Source: Drosophila miranda
Taxonomy: Eukaryota; Arthropoda; Insecta; Diptera; Drosophilidae
Direction: 5' to 3'
Length of the DNA: 64,000 nucleotides
Assembly: GCF_003369915.1 (NCBI RefSeq)
Contig: NW_022881614.1
Span: 5,725,001-5,789,000 of the forward strand
Positions 58,701-64,000 of the stretch are shown here, piece after piece. The first letter of the stretch is position 1. Each line of letters starts with the position of its first letter. A program made the position numbers and the translations under genes. Below the pieces are notes generated by a model that did no database searches, was not told the origin of the DNA, and saw nothing but the letters and a program-made list of their open reading frames with translations.

Positions 58701-58773
58701 CTGAAACGAGGCAAGCTACCTAAAGAGTTCTCCGGGCCGACGCAGCCGGGTCAACAGACATCGGTGACGCTGC
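55721..58773 (+). repeat. Triplicated segment, unit 3 (with ISY-like insertion, continuing into unique DNA)
   Basis: The left junction is identical to that of unit 2. The right edge is at 58773/58774, where copies 1 and 2 break off and only this copy continues (caatgtgttgggc). About 1.92 kb without the ISY-like copy. It retains the original right flank, as unit 1 retains the left. Confidence 0.88.
56176..57309 (-). mobile_element. Long-form ISY-like copy in unit 3
   Basis: 1,134 bp, same site and same flanks as the copy in unit 2. The visible length difference is two extra ggac units in the core near 57127-57150, plus rare single-base changes. It was copied with its host segment, not inserted independently. 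Confidence 0.9.
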
Positions 58774-60178
58774 TCAATGTGTTGGGCTCCAACATGCGGG
58801 ATGTGCGCTACGTGGCCGATCCCTTGAACACGGGCCAGAAACAGGTACAATACTACACCGACCAGGATCTGCAGATTGGCGCCGTATTAAATGTCTTTGG
58901 ACGCGCAGTAGTACTAGCCGGATGCGACCAGTTCACGCAAAGCTACTACAAAGAGAAGGTGGGTGGAGAGACCAGAGGTCAAGCCAAAACGATTCAAACT
59001 TCATCTCATTTTCAGTACGGCATTGAAGATTTCACACCTCAGCCCGTTCCAGAACGAAGTGATGTGCTTCCCCGCACCCATGGTGCCGGAACAGTGCGTC
59101 GTCTGCCGCCCTACAACGGATGGGGCAGCTACGAGGACTCCGAGGGTAACTGCATCACCGTTGAGCCAAAGCCACCGCAGGCCGACTTCAAGAAGCTGAT
59201 CAAGTACGACGGCTGCATCTTGCGCTTTGGGGCCAAGCTGGTGTCCGCCATACGCGACAACTGCGAACGCGTCTTTATTATTAGCTACTTCCTGGCCGAC
59301 GACACTATCCAGATCTATGAAGGAGAAGTTCAGCGCCGCCCGGCCAGAGTACTATCGGGCCAATGACTTTTACATTGGGCGCACTCTCCCCCTAAAAGAT
59401 CACATATTTCGCATCAATTCAGCGGATGAATTCACACTGCTCTACATGGAACAGCATCCCACCGAGGTGAGTGCACGACAGCGAGCTAAGGCTCAAGGTG
59501 TTCACTTGATCTTCGCTTGATTCCTGTTTTAGTTTCCGGTTGCCGACATCCGTGCTATCATGCAAAAGATTCGCACTGCAGTGCGTCCAGAGTACAAGCA
59601 GTTTGTGCTGCGCTGCAAGCCCGATGGCAATCTTGGGGACTTTGCCACCGTAGACTTTGAAACCATGCGATCCACTCTGCTGTCGTATCTGTCGAAGGAG
59701 AGCCTGTTGAGTCACGAAATAGTAACCGTGTGTCGCTATTTCTCGGCTGACAATGCCTCCCAGCTGCGACAGGAACCAGGTACGGGCCGCTGCCCAGCTA
59801 GAGCTGAAGCGAGCCCTGTGGAACAATGTGGAGGAGTTGTCGGGACATCTGAGCCACATTAATCCGACATCCAAGCAGTATATCAGTGAGGCCCAGGTCA
59901 GATCGACTCTGAGGGCTGTCGTCTGCCGTTCAGCTTAGAGCTGATGGAGGACATATTGCAGGTGCTGCAGCGCAATGGACAGGGCGAGATCGAGGTGCGC
60001 GATATTCTGGAATTCTTCAATATGCGATGCGACCAGGTACCCGACATAGCGCCACTTAACATTGCCTTTGAGCTGTGCCCCAAGCTGCCGTTCCTACACA
60101 AGGGCCGGCTGGTGGACTTAAACTGGTTCCTGGACTTCTTGGGCCTGGAGGAGGAGCTGAAGCGCGCAAATCAATGAG
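57810..60178 (+). pseudogene. EFHC1-like gene copy 3: full length but start lost and three frameshifts
   Basis: This is the only copy with the 3' half. The start codon seen in copies 1 and 2 is ATC here (57810-57812); a second Met six codons on (57828) could serve. Introns are 57861-57929, 58959-59015 and one near 59468-59532. It holds DM10 domain 1 and DM10 domain 2 (FLEFDRRVLKFHGYW to CDQFTQSYY). DM10 domain 3 runs from LIKYDGCILRFGAK to INSADEFTLLYMEQ. The C-terminal helical region resembles EF-hand segments (DILEFFNMRCDQVP). One extra base near 59323 (gaaggagaag), one extra near 59780 (caggaacc) and one missing near 59903 (cagatcgact) each shift the frame. It also carries the 30-bp and 12-bp in-frame losses shared with copy 2. 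Drosophila has two EFHC1 paralogues; I cannot say which this is. Confidence 0.85.
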
Positions 60179-60284
60179 GATCCATCGTCGGTGTTATCAA
60201 AATTGCATGTAGATACAGAAATATTCGTGGCAATAAAATTTTCGGAATGGTGAAATTTGTGCTTAAGATCTAGACAATTGTATC
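60179..60284. other. Short interval between convergent gene ends
   Basis: Contains the EFHC1-side AATAAA. No other feature seen. Confidence 0.5.
60232..60237 (+). terminator. Polyadenylation signal of the EFHC1-like gene
   Basis: aataaa lies 54 bases after the stop codon, at the expected distance for a Drosophila 3' end. Confidence 0.7.
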
Positions 60285-62778
60285 CTACAGTTTGGACTCT
60301 GTGAGCCAGTTAAAAGACTGTGGTTTGCGATCCGAGGATGGACTGATCGCCACATTGATGATGGTTGGCCTGTCAGTAAGCTGGTTGGCAGCCTTGATGG
60401 CCGTCTGCAGCTGCTCGATTTCCGTGCAGAAGTAGCCCTGCATGCCGAACATTTTCATCACTTCCTCGTATCGCACTTGAACCCCCAGCGCCGAAGGTGG
60501 TGTGCTGAAGGAGATAAGATTAGGATTGAGTACAGCCCAGATATAGTACGATAAGATCTTGTCACTCACATTTGGGTCAGATCGCCCTCGCTGCGAATGG
60601 CTTTGAAGGTGTCCTTGTCGAAGCCTCCGTAGACGCCATTGTTGTTGACAATCACAATGGTCACTGGCAGCTTGTACCTCACCATCGTCTCAATCTCCAT
60701 GCCCGAGAAGCCAAAGGCGCTGTCGCCCTCAACGCAGAGAACCCGCTTGCCGGGAGCAAAGTCACGGCAGAACAGGGCAGCTGCCACTGCAAATCCTGGA
60801 CCCACACCCATGGTGCCGAAGGTGCCAGCATCCAGCCGATGACGTGGCTGCTCGTTTAGGAGCATGGAACGTCCAATATCCATTGTATTGGCACCCTCGC
60901 TGACGATAATCGTGTCCTTGGGCAACAGCTCTCGCAAATGATGGAAAACGGCGTAGTAGTTGAGCGGCGTCGAGGTATTTAGCGACATCTGCTGCACTGT
61001 GTCCTTGTTCTGCTTGCACTTGACGGCCAGCTGCTTCCACCAGTCCTGCTCGTAGCCGAATCGGAAGTTCACGGCATTCATCTGCTCGAACAGCTGCTCG
61101 GCGAAGGGACGAATGTCCGATTGAATGGCCACCGACGAGATAACAGAGTTGTGCAGCTCCTCGGGGCAAATGTCTACTTGAATGAACTTCACATCCTTGT
61201 CGTAGCGAGGCGAGCGTCCAAAGTGCAGAATCCAGTTGAGGCGCGCGCCAAGCAGCAACACCACATCGGCCTTCTGCAAGGCCAGTGTTCGGGCGGAAGA
61301 GACGCACTGTGGAGCCGTATCAGAGACCACGCCCTTGCCCATGGGTGTGGGCAGGAAAGGCAGATTTGTGTTCTCAATGAAATGCCTTAGCGTATTCTCA
61401 GCGTGAGCATAAGCACAACCCTTGCCCACAATAACGAGCGGTCGCTTGGCCTGTCGCAGAAGGCGGGACGCGGCAATCACATCATCGTGGGGTGGATAGG
61501 CCACGGGGGGAGCTGGATGGGCCAATGCCTTGTAGATGCGGGACTCGGGGGCCTTCGATTGCAAAATATTTCCGGGGAAATCCAAATAGGCTACTCCGGG
61601 CCGTCCATAGGTGGCATATCGCACTGCCTTCTCCACATGGAGAGGAATAAGGGCAGCGGTGGGAGGACGTGCTGCATACTTGCAGTACGGGCGGGAAAGC
61701 ACCACCTGTGGGCACTCCTGGAAGCCACCGATTCCTTCATGATCCTGATTAGTGGCTCCGCCAATGACGATCAGAGGCCAGCAATTGACCTGGGCATTGG
61801 CCATACCACCTGTAATCAATGCATTGTGTACATAGGGATTAGTGGGATTAGCAAATTCCATGCCGAATTCCTCTGTTTTCCATACCTGTCACATGCAGGA
61901 GTCCGGGTCCAGAGACCACCAAACAAACGCCCGGCTTTCCCGTTAGGTAGCCAATGGCTTGAGCTGCATAGCAGGCGGCCTGCTCGTTCCGCATACCGAT
62001 ATACTTGAGTCCAGCGGCCTGGAAGGCCATAGACAGCTCGATAACGGGTATGCCAATGATACCAAACACATAGTCCACACCCTGTTAACAAAAAGCAGTG
62101 ATAGATCATGGGATGAGTTCAAAGTTCGAGGATTGAATGCGATAAGATTTCCTTTCCTCTTAAGCTTTCAATTGCAAATCCAAATATGTACACAGTTTGG
62201 ACAATCATTCATCGCTCCCTTATTTGTTCAGATTATAAATAAATAAAATAGTTTAGTATAGGCCAATTCATGTTCAAATTTATTTCCCTACATCAACCAA
62301 AAATGCAAACACGTTTTCCATTGAAATGTTTGGAATCCGGTTAAAGTTTTATTGATTTTAATCCGAGCCCCCAACGAGATTATCGAAGGTACATATGTAT
62401 GTGCACCACCAGTATGTTTGGGTCGTGTTCGTAAACCTTTGGAACATTGTCTTTATCAGAAATCCGTTCGACTTTTATTAACAAGAATAATCAGGTAGCA
62501 GGAACAACAACTACTTAGTGTTTTTTTAACTTTGCACAACAAACAGGTGCTAGATAAGACTCCGTTGTTCTTGCTGCTGCCATTTCCACTGGACCGACGA
62601 CCCGCAGTTATTTTAATCAGCGTCTATAGGTTAATATCTTAGATATGACCGCATGGAGATTGCACATTTGCTGCAGAAAATGCATCCCATCACAGACTTG
62701 CGTGCGGGGGCAGTCTCGGACTCTTACCTGTTGCTTCAGCGACTCCGCAATAATTTGCACTGCTTCAACATCGGGCAT
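60285..62778 (-). CDS. Hacl: 2-hydroxyacyl-CoA lyase (ThDP enzyme, peroxisomal), four exons, intact
   Basis: Minus-strand exons 62778-62728, 62081-61886, 61809-60570 and 60504-60285 total 1707 bases, exactly 568 residues plus TAG, close to the 578 of the human enzyme. The enzyme cleaves 2-hydroxyacyl-CoA to formyl-CoA and a shortened aldehyde during alpha-oxidation of branched and 2-hydroxy fatty acids, using thiamine diphosphate and Mg. Visible features: N-terminal Pyr domain with the catalytic Glu ([11 protein letters not shown], residue 50); [13 protein letters not shown]; the central domain with [12 protein letters not shown] and [13 protein letters not shown]; the PP domain with [21 protein letters not shown] and the ThDP/Mg motif GDSAFGFSG...NNNGVY (444-475). 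The last three residues, SKL, are a canonical peroxisomal PTS1 signal. No stops or shifts, in contrast with the adjacent EFHC1 copy. The D. melanogaster orthologue should be CG11208 (recall). Confidence 0.93.
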
Positions 62779-64000
62779 TTTGTGTGAGTTCTGTTTTTAT
62801 TGTGCTAAAAATTATCAGGCGCCGCGTTACTCTGCGTACTGGGCTAAAATTAGTTAAACAAATTAAATATAGTCCACGGGACGCGGTCAGAGTGACCGCC
62901 GATTTATCGTTGAAATATATCGTCCTGCCCTCAGAAACATACCGAAATATACCATCTCATTTGAAGAATATACCGACTAATTTAAGCTCTATGTTACACT
63001 TGGCTTGTTTCCCAGAGGGCAATGCCGGCTAGCTGTCGACCCCAGGGCTGGGTAGTTCCCCTTGCCCGCCAAATGTAGACAAAAAAGGAGACATACTACT
63101 TCTCGGGACATCAAAACTAACAACAACCTAACAACAACAAAGAAAATCATAAACAGACGGCTATCAAGTGGGTGAAGCTTGGGTGTTATCACTTCGCGCG
63201 CCCGCCCTACCTGTGACCAAACACAACGTTCATTTTGGCCACCCTCTGCTGGAACGGTAACGGCTGGCCTAATCCATGGCTTACGCCACGCGTCCTCCCT
63301 CTATTTTAAATTTAATGCATCATGCTTCAATATATATCCAAGCTTTAATAATCGTAAATTGACAATTTCATCTTTCTCATTAATAAATAGCTATACTCAA
63401 AATTATCACTAACCACTAAGAAACACCAAAACGTTCGACACACAGGCAAACAAGGGAATAACTGCTGAAATTTCGTTCAACCAACAGGGATACCCTCACC
63501 CATACGTAATGGAATATGTGTAGATGAGTGGATCCAGTTTTACGGGAGTTAATTTAACTCGGGCCCCTACGGAGACTTAACCTACCAAGAGCTCTTGTTA
63601 AGGGTCCCCGGGACATAAACAATAAACAATATTTTTCCACAAATCGCTCGACCAAATACGGTGGACTGATGGGACCCCCGCGTCACCCACTAAGGGTTAA
63701 TCTTCTGGCACTGAACAGCTGATCGCAGATTTAGGTTCGTGAAAGGTGTTGGTGTTTTTACATATTTTTTTTTATTGTACAATAATCGGTTTAAGCTAAT
63801 ACTAATTACTAAATAAAGGACAACACACGGAACAAAATAACATTTAATGTGGAACGGTGTTTGGAGTGCGGATTATGTTTTTTTTCTTTAAATTCAAACG
63901 ACGTGGGCGATCGCTGGCCGTGGCCGGTCAGCCCTAAATTTATATAGGTCCGAGTATACGTGTGCGCGTGTGTGTGTGTGTGTGTGAATAGGGTTTCGGG
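62779..64000. other. Upstream of HACL to window end, nothing recognised
   Basis: Non-coding by eye. It contains a purine-rich stretch near 63082-63150, a GC-rich block around 63520-63700 that looks unlike ordinary Drosophila intergenic DNA and may be an unrecognised repeat, and a (TG)n tract at 63967-63986 at the very end. No terminal repeats could be matched within the window. Confidence 0.35.
63967..63986 (+). repeat. (GT)n microsatellite
   Basis: About nine GT/TG dinucleotides, preceded by gtgcgc. Confidence 0.8.

Overview
The window is nuclear DNA of a fruit fly, almost certainly of the Drosophila obscura group. Genes have short GT-AG introns and Drosophila splice sites. A (GTCT/GTCC)-cored, DINE-1/Helentron-type repeat occurs about 13 times and looks like the ISY/SGM-type element described in this group. 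The heavy insertion load, tandem amplification and mix of intact and freshly broken genes resemble the D. miranda neo-Y, and 2-hydroxyacyl-CoA lyase sits, as I recall, on Muller element C, which forms the neo-sex chromosomes there. The species and chromosome are inferences; a repeat-rich autosomal region of D. pseudoobscura or D. persimilis is the main alternative.

Layout. 1-3.2 kb: five head-to-tail ISY-like units. 4.2-5.6 kb: an inverted pair of ISY-like copies. 9.3-10.1 kb (minus): a serine-protease homologue lacking catalytic residues and carrying a frameshift. 13.8-16.0 kb: two more tandem ISY-like copies. 16.6-21.7 kb: a LOA-like non-LTR retrotransposon flanked by a 15-bp target duplication. 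26.6-28.2 kb (minus): an intact six-exon secreted cysteine-rich gene. 32.3-41.4 kb: a possible three-exon gene whose first intron is swollen by an R1-clade fragment, an ISY-like copy and a nearly full R1/Waldo-like element. 41.7 kb: a small secreted Pro/His-rich peptide gene. 42.9-44.4 kb: an intact five-exon LRRC28-like gene. 44.6-45.3 kb (minus): an intact three-exon DM4/DM12-family gene. 45.3-58.8 kb: a direct triplication of a roughly 1.9-kb segment carrying the 5' half of an EFHC1-type (DM10-domain) gene. Its first unit is split by a very young Ty3/gypsy element, and its second and third units each hold an ISY-like copy. The third EFHC1 copy runs on to the natural 3' end at 60.2 kb, but all three copies are broken. 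60.3-62.8 kb (minus): an intact four-exon 2-hydroxyacyl-CoA lyase gene ending in SKL. 62.8-64.0 kb: nothing recognised.

The genes do not form a pathway; the theme is chromosome decay in progress. The four multi-exon gene models (cysteine-rich, LRRC28-like, DM4/DM12, HACL) splice to exact open frames, and the single-exon Pro/His-rich peptide is also open. The EFHC1 copies, the protease homologue and perhaps the 32-41 kb gene carry stops, frameshifts or lost starts. Shared and unshared insertions among the EFHC1 duplicates give an order of events: first duplication, ISY-like insertion, second duplication. The gypsy-type insertion, with two apparently identical LTRs, hit only unit 1 and is probably the youngest event.
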